DNA of 6,524 nt, taken from Gammaproteobacteria bacterium. Lineage in GTDB: Bacteria > Pseudomonadota > Gammaproteobacteria > Xanthomonadales > Xanthomonadaceae. Position numbers and translations under genes: made by a program. Under the pieces are notes generated by a model, which searched no databases, was not told the DNA's origin, and saw only the letters and a program-made list of their open reading frames with translations. Location: contig JANYBA010000223.1 of NCBI GenBank assembly GCA_025360985.1, forward strand, positions 1-6,524, written 5' to 3'. Numbering within the stretch: the first letter of the stretch is position 1; every line of letters begins with the position of its first letter. Below, piece by piece: positions 1-5,476 of the stretch.

Positions 1-384
1 CCGAAGTGGACCGGGCACATGTACAACGAGAAGCTCGGCCAGTGGCATTTCTGGCTGAGCACGATTTTCGTCAACGTGCTGTTCTTCCCGCAGCACTTCC
101 TCGGCCTGGCCGGCATGCAGCGGCGCGTGCCCGACTACAACCCGGCCTTCGCCGACTGGAACATGGTTTCGTCGATCGGCGGCTTCGGCTTCGGCCTGTC
201 GCAGTTGCTGTTCGCCTACATGGTCTGGGCGACGATCCGTGGCGGCGCCACGGCGCCGAACCGGGCTTGGGAAGGCGCGCGTGGCCTGGAGTGGACCTTG
301 CCGAGCCCGCCGCCGCACCACACCTTCACCACGCCGCCGGTCATCAAGGAAGGCGACCTGGCGCATGGCGACATCAGCCATTGA
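1..384 (+). CDS. ctaD: Cytochrome c oxidase subunit I, 3' end (partial)
   Basis: This is the C-terminal 127 codons of the catalytic subunit of aa3-type cytochrome c oxidase, the inner-membrane enzyme that reduces O2 with electrons from cytochrome c and pumps protons. The frame is open from base 1, starting P-K-W-T-G-H-M-Y-N, and ends at TGA 382-384. The family signatures visible are the end of the penultimate helix followed by FFPQHFLGLAGMQRR, then P-D-Y at residues 44-46, a final hydrophobic helix at about residues 57-79, and the tail motif LEWTLPSPPPHHTF. The heme a, heme a3 and CuB ligands lie upstream, outside the window. The tail ends soon after the SPPPHH motif, as is usual for the proteobacterial mitochondrial-like (type A) oxidases. 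The gene heads a run of co-oriented oxidase genes, with ctaG starting 6 bp after the stop. Identification is very secure; only the N-terminal part is unseen. Confidence 0.96.
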   Translation, partial: PKWTGHMYNEKLGQWHFWLSTIFVNVLFFPQHFLGLAGMQRRVPDYNPAFADWNMVSSIGGFGFGLSQLLFAYMVWATIRGGATAPNRAWEGARGLEWTLPSPPPHHTFTTPPVIKEGDLAHGDISH

Positions 385-390
385 CCGGAC

Positions 391-987
391 ATGACAGCGA
401 ACGATCCCCGGCCTGAATCTGCCGCCACCATCAAGCGTATCGTGCTGGTGGCGCTGGGCGCGTTCGTGTTCGCCTTTTCGATGGTGCCGCTGTACAACGT
501 CGCCTGCGAGAAGGTGTTCGGAATCAAGTTGGAAAAAGGCGCCAGCACCGCCACGCCGGTCGCCGGCAGCGCCGCGGATGCCGGTCGCAGCGTGCACGTG
601 CAATTCGACGGCACCGTCAATTCCAAGCTGCAGTGGTCGTTCCGGCCGCTGCAGTTGGCGCTCGACGTGCATCCGGGCCGGCAATACGAAGCCCTGTACT
701 TCGCGCGCAACGACGCCAACGAGGCGATCGTCGGCAATGCCGCGCCCTCGATCGCGCCCAACCAGGCTTCCGCCTATTTCAACAAGACCGAGTGCTTCTG
801 CTTCACCCAGCAGGTGCTGAAGGCCGGCGAAGAGCGGATCATGCCGGTGCGCTTCATCGTCAGTCCGTCCCTGCCCGCCGACTTCTCCAGCCTCACCCTG
901 TCCTATACTTTCTACCGCAACGACAGCGCCACCGCCGCCTTGAAGGCGCCCGGCGCGGCCGTGGCGTCGGTCAACGCGGCGCCCTGA
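391..987 (+). CDS. ctaG: Cytochrome c oxidase assembly protein CtaG/Cox11 (CuB copper chaperone)
   Basis: CtaG/Cox11 is an inner-membrane protein with a periplasmic immunoglobulin-like domain that delivers Cu(I) to the CuB site of subunit I. The 198-residue product has a short cytoplasmic N-terminus, one membrane anchor at about residues 15-36 running into VPLYNVAC with the conserved Cys39, and a periplasmic domain. The copper-binding ECFCF motif places Cys135 and Cys137, and the family strand motifs MPVRFIVSPSLPADF (151-165) and LTLSYTFYR (168-176) follow. Length is normal for the family (about 180-200). An Ala/Gly/Ser/Thr-rich stretch at about residues 50-66 separates the anchor from the domain. 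The ATG at 391 lies 6 bp after the ctaD stop with no clear Shine-Dalgarno sequence, so translation is probably coupled to ctaD. No small assembly-protein gene fits between ctaD and ctaG. Identification is secure. Confidence 0.96.
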   Translation: MTANDPRPESAATIKRIVLVALGAFVFAFSMVPLYNVACEKVFGIKLEKGASTATPVAGSAADAGRSVHVQFDGTVNSKLQWSFRPLQLALDVHPGRQYEALYFARNDANEAIVGNAAPSIAPNQASAYFNKTECFCFTQQVLKAGEERIMPVRFIVSPSLPADFSSLTLSYTFYRNDSATAALKAPGAAVASVNAAP

Positions 988-1021
988 CGGGCAACACCAC
1001 ACAGGAACACCGGGAACCCCC

Positions 1022-1894
1022 ATGGAACCAAGCCACGACGCCAGCGCTTATTACGTCCCGCACAACAGCCGTTGGCCGTTCCTCGGCTCAATCGCGCTGT
1101 TCACCCTGATGATCGGCGTCGCCAATTGGTTCAACGGCAACCCCTGGGGCGAGAACGTCTTCTTCGTCGGGCTTGCCGGCATCCTGCTGGTACTCGGCAA
1201 TTGGTTCGGCGACGTCATCGGCGAGTCCCTGCAAGGCAATTACAACCACCAGGTCGACACCTCGTTCCGCATGGGGATGATGTGGTTCATCTTCTCCGAG
1301 GTGATGTTCTTCGCCGCCTTCTTCGGCGCCCTGTTCTACGCCCGCAATTTCGCCCTGCCGTGGCTGTCCGGCGAAGGCGACGGCGCCCTGACCAACGAAT
1401 ACATCTGGAACGGCTTCACCGCCGGCTGGCCGAGCAATGGCCCGGCCGAAATCGGCGGCCATTTCCAGACCATCCCGGCCTGGGGCCTGCCGCTGGTCAA
1501 CACCCTGCTGCTGCTCAGCTCGGGCGTGACCATCACCATCGCCCACCACGCGCTGCGCGGCGCCCGTCGCGGTGCGCTGCTGTTCTGGCTCGGCGCGACC
1601 ATCGTGCTCGGCGCCAGCTTCCTGTATTTCCAGGCAACCGAATACCACCACGCCTATACCGAATTGAACCTGACCCTGGGTTCGGGCATCTACGGCTCGA
1701 CCTTCTTCATGCTCACCGGTTTCCACGGCATGCACGTGACCCTGGGCGCGATCATGCTCACGGTGATCTGGCTGCGTTGCCTGAAAGGCCATTTCAGCAA
1801 GGACCACCATTTCGCCTTCGAGGCGGTGGCCTGGTACTGGCACTTCGTCGACGTCGTCTGGCTCGGGCTGTTCCTGTTCGTCTACGTGCTTTGA
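1022..1894 (+). CDS. ctaE: Cytochrome c oxidase subunit III
   Basis: This is a complete subunit III of aa3-type oxidase (290 residues), a seven-helix structural subunit without redox centres that stabilises subunit I and supports proton uptake. Recognisable motifs are FRMGMMWFIFSEVMFF with the conserved membrane glutamate Glu93, PLVNTLLLLSSGVTITIAHH (157-176), ATEYHHA (205-211), FFMLTGFHGMHVTLGA (228-243) with His235 and His238, and the C-terminal VAWYWHFVDVVWL (269-281). The hydrophilic stretch at about 112-150 between helices is the longer version common in gammaproteobacteria. The start is the ATG at 1022; upstream lie AGGAAC (1003-1008) and GGGAA (1012-1016), the latter at more usual spacing. 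It follows ctaG by 34 bp on the same strand and is convergent with the DUF2909 gene, whose stop lies 13 bp beyond this stop. Identification is secure. Confidence 0.97.
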   Translation: MEPSHDASAYYVPHNSRWPFLGSIALFTLMIGVANWFNGNPWGENVFFVGLAGILLVLGNWFGDVIGESLQGNYNHQVDTSFRMGMMWFIFSEVMFFAAFFGALFYARNFALPWLSGEGDGALTNEYIWNGFTAGWPSNGPAEIGGHFQTIPAWGLPLVNTLLLLSSGVTITIAHHALRGARRGALLFWLGATIVLGASFLYFQATEYHHAYTELNLTLGSGIYGSTFFMLTGFHGMHVTLGAIMLTVIWLRCLKGHFSKDHHFAFEAVAWYWHFVDVVWLGLFLFVYVL

Positions 1895-1907
1895 GCCAAC
1901 GCGGGGC

Positions 1908-2126
1908 TTACTGGTAGATGCCGTGGCCCTTGATCACGCCGGTGAACAGGCCGAGGGCGACCAGCAGGATCAGGCAGACCGACAGCCCGATGCGCCAACT
2001 CAGCGATTTCACCGTGCGATTGCTGCGGCCCTTGTCGACCACCATGTAGTACAGGGCGGCGCCGAGGTTCCAAAGGATCACGACCAGGAAGGCGATGATC
2101 ACCAGTTTCTGCAGGCTGCTGCTCAT
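1908..2126 (-). CDS. Twin transmembrane protein, DUF2909 family (function unknown)
   Basis: A small 72-residue protein on the strand opposite to the oxidase genes. Two hydrophobic helices at about residues 6-30 and 46-66 are joined by a basic polar loop, D-K-G-R-S-N-R-T-V-K-S-L-S-W-R (31-45). The pattern of a Tyr-Tyr pair, D-K-G-R-S, R-T-V and L-(S/T)-W-R-I-G matches the DUF2909 twin-transmembrane proteins found in gammaproteobacterial cytochrome oxidase clusters. By the positive-inside rule the Arg/Lys-rich loop should face the cytoplasm, with both termini outside. The start is the ATG at 2126-2124: an AGGA sits 8 nt upstream and homology begins here, although the frame stays open much further upstream. 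The stop is TAA at 1910-1908. I know of no assigned biochemical function. Its position between ctaE and SURF1 suggests a link to oxidase assembly or stability, but that rests on neighbourhood alone. Confidence 0.87.
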   Translation of the reverse strand: MSSSLQKLVIIAFLVVILWNLGAALYYMVVDKGRSNRTVKSLSWRIGLSVCLILLVALGLFTGVIKGHGIYQ

Positions 2127-2134
2127 GGAACCGG

Positions 2135-2138
2135 TCCT
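2135..2138 (-). promoter_or_regulatory. Shine-Dalgarno site of the DUF2909 gene
   Basis: AGGA on the minus strand lies 8 nt before the ATG at 2126-2124. It is the main sequence evidence that the small gene starts here, since the reading frame has no other stop-bounded limit nearby. The neighbouring plus-strand genes have weaker sites, so this one stands out. Confidence 0.5.
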
Positions 2139-2156
2139 GGTGTTGGCGAGAGCGCC

Positions 2157-2162
2157 ATTATC
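2157..2162 (-). promoter_or_regulatory. Possible -10 element for the DUF2909 gene
   Basis: GATAAT on the minus strand matches five of six positions of the sigma-70 -10 consensus. It lies 30 nt before the DUF2909 ATG, which would give a leader of roughly 24 nt containing the AGGA site. No convincing -35 box is found at normal spacing, so this is tentative. The same bases read CATTAT on the plus strand (2156-2161, four of six), which could serve SURF1, but that is weaker still. Confidence 0.3.
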
Positions 2163-2183
2163 GGCGAAGCCGGGCGGGCGCGC

Positions 2184-2885
2184 ATGAAGCGGCCCTGGCT
2201 GGGCTGGCTGGGTGCGCTGGCGCTGGCCGCCGTCTTTGTCTGGCTCGGCCGCTGGCAGCTGGAACGGGCCGTGGAAAAACAGGCGATGCTCGACGATGTC
2301 GCGGCGGTGCTTCGATCCAGGCAGGCGCAGCCGCTTTCCCTGCTGTCGCAGAACCAGGACCTGGGCTACGCCTGGGTGGTCGGGACCGGCCGTTTTACCG
2401 ACGCGCCGGCGCTGCTGCTCGACAACCAACGCCGTGGCGACGCGGTCGGCGTGCACATCTATCGCGTCTTCCAGCCCGAACAGGGCCGGGCGCTGCTGGT
2501 CGACCTCGGCTGGCGCCCGCTGCCCGGCGATCGCACGCTGCCGCGCGACGTCCGGATTCCGGAGCCCTTGGCGGTATCGGGCCTGTTGCTGCCGCCGCCC
2601 GCCACCGGCCTGGCGCTGGGGCCAGACTATGTTGTGCACGACCCGGATACCTGGCTGCTGACGCGCATCGATCTTGCGGCGCTTGCTTCAGGATTGAAAA
2701 CTTCCTTGGCGCCGCGGGTATTGCGGCTGGATCCGGCCCTGCCGTTCGGCTATGCCCGCGACCTCGACGTGCTGCCCAATACCCTGCCGCCCGAACGCCA
2801 CCGCGGTTACGCCGTGCAATGGTTCGGCCTCGCCTTCGCCACCTTGGCAACCGCCCTCGTCCTGACCTTCAAGCGCCGGAAATGA
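2184..2885 (+). CDS. surf1: SURF1 family cytochrome oxidase assembly protein
   Basis: SURF1 (Shy1) proteins are inner-membrane factors that assist insertion of heme a into subunit I. The 233-residue product has the family layout of two membrane helices flanking a periplasmic domain. Helix 1 (about 5-22) is followed by LGRWQLERAVEK (21-32). The soluble domain carries LLLDNQRRGDAVGVHIYRVF (77-96), VDLGWRPLPGDR (106-117), and PPPATG (137-142). The C-terminal signature HRGYAVQWFGLA (206-217) leads into helix 2 (about 210-228). His206 aligns with the conserved C-terminal histidine reported as a heme ligand in Paracoccus Surf1. The ATG at 2184 starts directly before helix 1; the frame stays open upstream across the DUF2909 gene, but that part is antisense shadow. 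No strong Shine-Dalgarno sequence is visible. Its TGA overlaps the next start (ATGA, 2882-2885). Sequence divergence is normal for this family; the assignment is firm. Confidence 0.92.
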   Translation: MKRPWLGWLGALALAAVFVWLGRWQLERAVEKQAMLDDVAAVLRSRQAQPLSLLSQNQDLGYAWVVGTGRFTDAPALLLDNQRRGDAVGVHIYRVFQPEQGRALLVDLGWRPLPGDRTLPRDVRIPEPLAVSGLLLPPPATGLALGPDYVVHDPDTWLLTRIDLAALASGLKTSLAPRVLRLDPALPFGYARDLDVLPNTLPPERHRGYAVQWFGLAFATLATALVLTFKRRK

Positions 2886-3442
2886 CCGCCACCAAAACAA
2901 CTTCGAAATTTCGCTCGCGCCTGGTCCTGCTGCTGATCGTCGCGATGTTCTTTGGCTCGTTCGGGATCGCCGCCTGGCTGCGCTTCACCGGCTGGCTGCC
3001 CGGGCATTCGCGCAACCTTGGCCAGCTGTTGCAGCCGCCCATCCTGTTGTCCGACCTGTCGCTGCAGCGCCGGGACGGCGGCGCTTTCACCTGGACCCCC
3101 GACCGGAACGACTGGCACCTCGTGGTCACGCCAGCCGCCGACTGCACGACGGCGTGCGCCGCGCTGTTCGATCGCCTGTACCGGCTCTGGCTGAGCGAAG
3201 GACGGCAGGCGAGCCGCTTGCAAGTGCTGTGGTTCGGGGATTTGCCGCCGGGCGCGAGCGGATATCGCGGCCTGGTGTTGATGCAGGCCAGCCCCGACCT
3301 GCTGGCGCGCCTGCCGGAGCGCGCGCAGGCGACGGCCATCCCCGCCGACCTGGTCGACGCCGAAGGCTACGTCATCCTGCACTATCGCGCCGGTTTCGAC
3401 GCCGCCGACGTGCGCAAGGACCTGTCGAGACTTCTGAAATAA
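2882..3442 (+). CDS. Predicted inner-membrane cytochrome oxidase assembly protein with a CxxxC motif
   Basis: A 186-residue protein with one N-terminal signal anchor (about residues 12-33, preceded by a Lys/Arg-rich N-terminus), so the rest should be periplasmic. After the anchor comes R-N-L-G-Q-L-L-Q-P-P (44-53), a motif I associate with the uncharacterised 'cytochrome oxidase assembly' membrane proteins encoded between SURF1 and ctaA. A W-H-L-V-V strand (78-82) is then followed by DCTTAC with Cys88 and Cys92 in CxxxC spacing, and a helix rich in Leu/Arg. The layout resembles a degenerate thioredoxin/SCO fold, and CxxxC is the copper-binding spacing of SCO proteins. Copper or thiol chemistry is therefore a reasonable guess, not a demonstrated role. 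The start ATG overlaps the SURF1 stop, suggesting translational coupling, and the first codons are AT-rich (2893-2910). A start further upstream in this frame would lie inside SURF1. The gene is certainly coding; its function is unknown. Confidence 0.82.
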   Translation: MTATKTTSKFRSRLVLLLIVAMFFGSFGIAAWLRFTGWLPGHSRNLGQLLQPPILLSDLSLQRRDGGAFTWTPDRNDWHLVVTPAADCTTACAALFDRLYRLWLSEGRQASRLQVLWFGDLPPGASGYRGLVLMQASPDLLARLPERAQATAIPADLVDAEGYVILHYRAGFDAADVRKDLSRLLK

Positions 3443-3470
3443 TGGCCGCCCCGCTTTTCCGGTCGCCCGC

Positions 3471-4604
3471 ATGATCAGCCCGCACCGACATTTCCACCGC
3501 CTGGCCTGGGCCGCGACCGTGCTGGCCTTTGCCATCGTGGTGTTCGGCGCCTTCGTGCGGCTGTCCAATGCCGGCTTGAGCTGTCCCGACTGGCCGACCT
3601 GCTACGGCCGCGCCGCCTGGCCGAGCCAGGCCAGCGAAATCGCCAACTCCGCCGCCACCGCGATCCGCGCGCTCGAACCGGACAAGGCTTGGCGCGAGCA
3701 GGTACACCGGCAACTGGCGGGATCGCTCGGCCTCTTGATCCTGGTGATCGCGGTCATCGCCGCGCGCAAACGCGAACAGGGCGTGGCCAGCATCGCCGTC
3801 GCGGCGATCCTGGTTGCCGTATCAATACCTCTTTACATTGGCCAGCACTATTCCGCGTCCGTCGCGTTGGCGTTGGCGGGCCAATCGATCCTGCTGGTCT
3901 CGGCGATCCGCTGGTCGAACGAGGACGGCGCCCGCCTCGCGACGATTGCATTGATGACGGTGATCTTCCAGGCCGTGCTCGGCATGTGGACCGTGACCTG
4001 GCTGCTGAAACCGCTGGTGGTGATGGGGCACCTGCTCGGCGGCATGGCCACGTTCGCGCTGCTGTCCTGCCTGGCCTGGAGCGCCACCCCGGATACCGCC
4101 CTGGTGCAGGCGATCGCGCCGAAACTGCGCCGCCTGCTCTGGATCGGGCTGGCCTTGCTGGTCCTGCAAATCGCCCTCGGCGGCTGGACCAGCAGCAACT
4201 ACGCGGCGCTGTCCTGCGGCGCCGATTTCCCGACCTGCCTCGGACAGTGGTGGCCGGCGCACGACTTCCACCAGGCGTTCGTGCTCTGGCGCGGCATCGG
4301 CGTCGACTACGAAGGCGGCGTGCTCGACGGCCCGGCGCGGGTGGCGATCCAGCTCGCCCATCGCGGCGTCGCCGTGCTGGTGTTCGGCCACCTGCTGATG
4401 GTCGCGGTACGGATGATGCGCACGCACGGCCTGTTGTTCTGGGGCATCGCGCTGGCGCTGCTGGTCTGCGCCCAGGTGGCGCTGGGCATCGCCAACGTCG
4501 TGCTGGCCTTGCCGCTGTGGACGGCGACCGCGCACACCGCTGGCGCCGCCGCGCTCTTGTTCGTTATCGTCGGACTGCTCACCCGCCTGCGCGCGCCGGA
4601 ATGA
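3471..4604 (+). CDS. ctaA: Heme A synthase (CtaA/COX15), long form
   Basis: CtaA is the inner-membrane monooxygenase that oxidises the C8 methyl of heme O to the formyl of heme A, using a b-type heme. The 377-residue product shows the key residues: cysteine pair Cys38/Cys44 in [11 protein letters not shown], the ExxH motif Glu76-His79, His187 in VMGHLLGG, a second pair Cys249/Cys256, His297 in LAHRGVAVL, and His355 in ATAHTAG. Both halves of the internal duplication are present. I count about ten hydrophobic segments rather than the usual eight, because the stretch between His79 and His187 spans 108 residues. Its central codons (3819-3839) are strikingly AT-rich. The ATG at 3471 lies 28 bp after the preceding gene; no good ribosome site is visible, and homology begins directly after it. 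The TGA overlaps the ctaB start (ATGA, 4601-4604), fitting coupled heme O and heme A synthesis. Confidence 0.96.
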   Translation: MISPHRHFHRLAWAATVLAFAIVVFGAFVRLSNAGLSCPDWPTCYGRAAWPSQASEIANSAATAIRALEPDKAWREQVHRQLAGSLGLLILVIAVIAARKREQGVASIAVAAILVAVSIPLYIGQHYSASVALALAGQSILLVSAIRWSNEDGARLATIALMTVIFQAVLGMWTVTWLLKPLVVMGHLLGGMATFALLSCLAWSATPDTALVQAIAPKLRRLLWIGLALLVLQIALGGWTSSNYAALSCGADFPTCLGQWWPAHDFHQAFVLWRGIGVDYEGGVLDGPARVAIQLAHRGVAVLVFGHLLMVAVRMMRTHGLLFWGIALALLVCAQVALGIANVVLALPLWTATAHTAGAAALLFVIVGLLTRLRAPE

Positions 4605-5476
4605 GCGGCCCGGCGCGCCAGTTCTGGGCCCTGACAAAACCGCGCGTGGTGGCGCTGATCGTATTCACCGCGTTCATCGGCATGTTCATGGCCGTGCCCG
4701 GCTTGCCGCCCTGGCGCGCGCTGCTGTTCGGCGGCCTGGGCATCTGGCTGGCGGCGGCCTCGGCGGCGGCGATCAACCACCTGCTCGACCAGCGCATTGA
4801 CGCGCTGATGATGCGCACCGCGCACCGCCCCTTGCCGACCGGCGCGCTCAGTTCGCGCCAGGTGCTGGTGTTCGCGGTGGTGCTCGGCGCCTTGTCGATG
4901 GCCTTGCTGGTCGCGTTCGTGAACCCGCTGTGCGCGGCGCTGACTTTTGCTTCCCTGATCGGCTACGCGATCGTCTATACCGGCTATTTGAAACGGGCGA
5001 CGCCGCAGAACATCGTCATCGGTGGCGCCGCCGGCGCCGCGCCGCCGGTGCTCGGCTGGCTGGCGGTCACTACCGACCACTGGCAGCACGCGCTGCTGTT
5101 GTTCCTGATCGTCTTCGTCTGGACGCCGCCGCATTTCTGGGCCTTGGCGATCTTCCGGCGCGAAGACTACGCCCGCGCCATGATCCCGATGCTGCCGGTG
5201 ACCCACGGGGTCGAATACACACGCTGGCAGATCCTGTTCTACACGGTGCTGCTGGTGCTGGTGACCATGCTGCCCTTCGTGACCCGCATGAGCGGCGTGT
5301 TCTACCTGGGCGGCGCCCTGGTGCTGGGCGGCGTGTTCATCTACTACGCGGCGCGGCTGATGAAGCCACCCTCGGAAGCCTTCGCCATGCAGGTGTTCGG
5401 CTATTCGATCTGGTACCTGATGGCGCTATTTGCCTTCCTGCTGATCGACCACTGGCTGCTAGCGGCGCGTCTGTAG
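4601..5476 (+). CDS. ctaB: Protoheme IX farnesyltransferase (heme O synthase)
   Basis: CtaB/CyoE is a UbiA-superfamily membrane prenyltransferase that adds farnesyl from farnesyl diphosphate to the 2-vinyl of heme B, giving heme O, the substrate of CtaA encoded just upstream. The 291-residue protein shows all family hallmarks: LTKPRVV near the N-terminus (11-17), the Mg-diphosphate motif NHLLDQRID with Asn59, Asp63 and Asp67, then [11 protein letters not shown] (71-81). [17 protein letters not shown] (126-142) and GAAPPVLGW (145-153) follow, then [11 protein letters not shown] (174-184) and [14 protein letters not shown] (190-203). About eight or nine hydrophobic helices fit the UbiA fold, and length is normal. 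The start ATG overlaps the ctaA stop. A GTG- or ATG-initiated longer form would run back through ctaA and is not credible. The 3' end overlaps dnaG on the opposite strand by 18 bp. I would not call this UbiA or another UbiA-family enzyme; the motifs are specific. Confidence 0.97.
   Translation: MSGPARQFWALTKPRVVALIVFTAFIGMFMAVPGLPPWRALLFGGLGIWLAAASAAAINHLLDQRIDALMMRTAHRPLPTGALSSRQVLVFAVVLGALSMALLVAFVNPLCAALTFASLIGYAIVYTGYLKRATPQNIVIGGAAGAAPPVLGWLAVTTDHWQHALLLFLIVFVWTPPHFWALAIFRREDYARAMIPMLPVTHGVEYTRWQILFYTVLLVLVTMLPFVTRMSGVFYLGGALVLGGVFIYYAARLMKPPSEAFAMQVFGYSIWYLMALFAFLLIDHWLLAARL

Noticed and set aside
1088..1843. Minus-strand open frame of 251 codons opposite ctaE
   Set aside because: Charged, low-complexity translation with no family resemblance; it mirrors a well-conserved subunit III gene.
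1894..1908. Small inverted repeat AGCC/GGCT between the convergent ctaE and DUF2909 stops
   Set aside because: Four base pairs with a 7-nt loop and no T tract; too weak to call a terminator.
1923..2183. Upstream extension of the SURF1 reading frame across the DUF2909 gene
   Set aside because: The extension translates to Gln/Asp/Ala-rich sequence with no family match, and the DUF2909 gene on the other strand explains the bases. The SURF1 homology starts at the ATG at 2184.
3822..4637. Long minus-strand open frame of 271 codons opposite ctaA
   Set aside because: It is rich in Gln, Arg, His and Ala with no recognisable domain, and lies opposite a fully conserved CtaA frame. Such antisense frames are expected in high-GC coding DNA.
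5024..5038. GGCGCC repeated twice with a 3-bp spacer
   Set aside because: It encodes the conserved Gly/Ala-rich segment of CtaB and is explained by codon composition rather than being a regulatory repeat.
4307..5206. Minus-strand open frame of 299 codons opposite ctaA and ctaB
   Set aside because: Same antisense composition artefact, covering two genes with clear motifs and no start signal of note.
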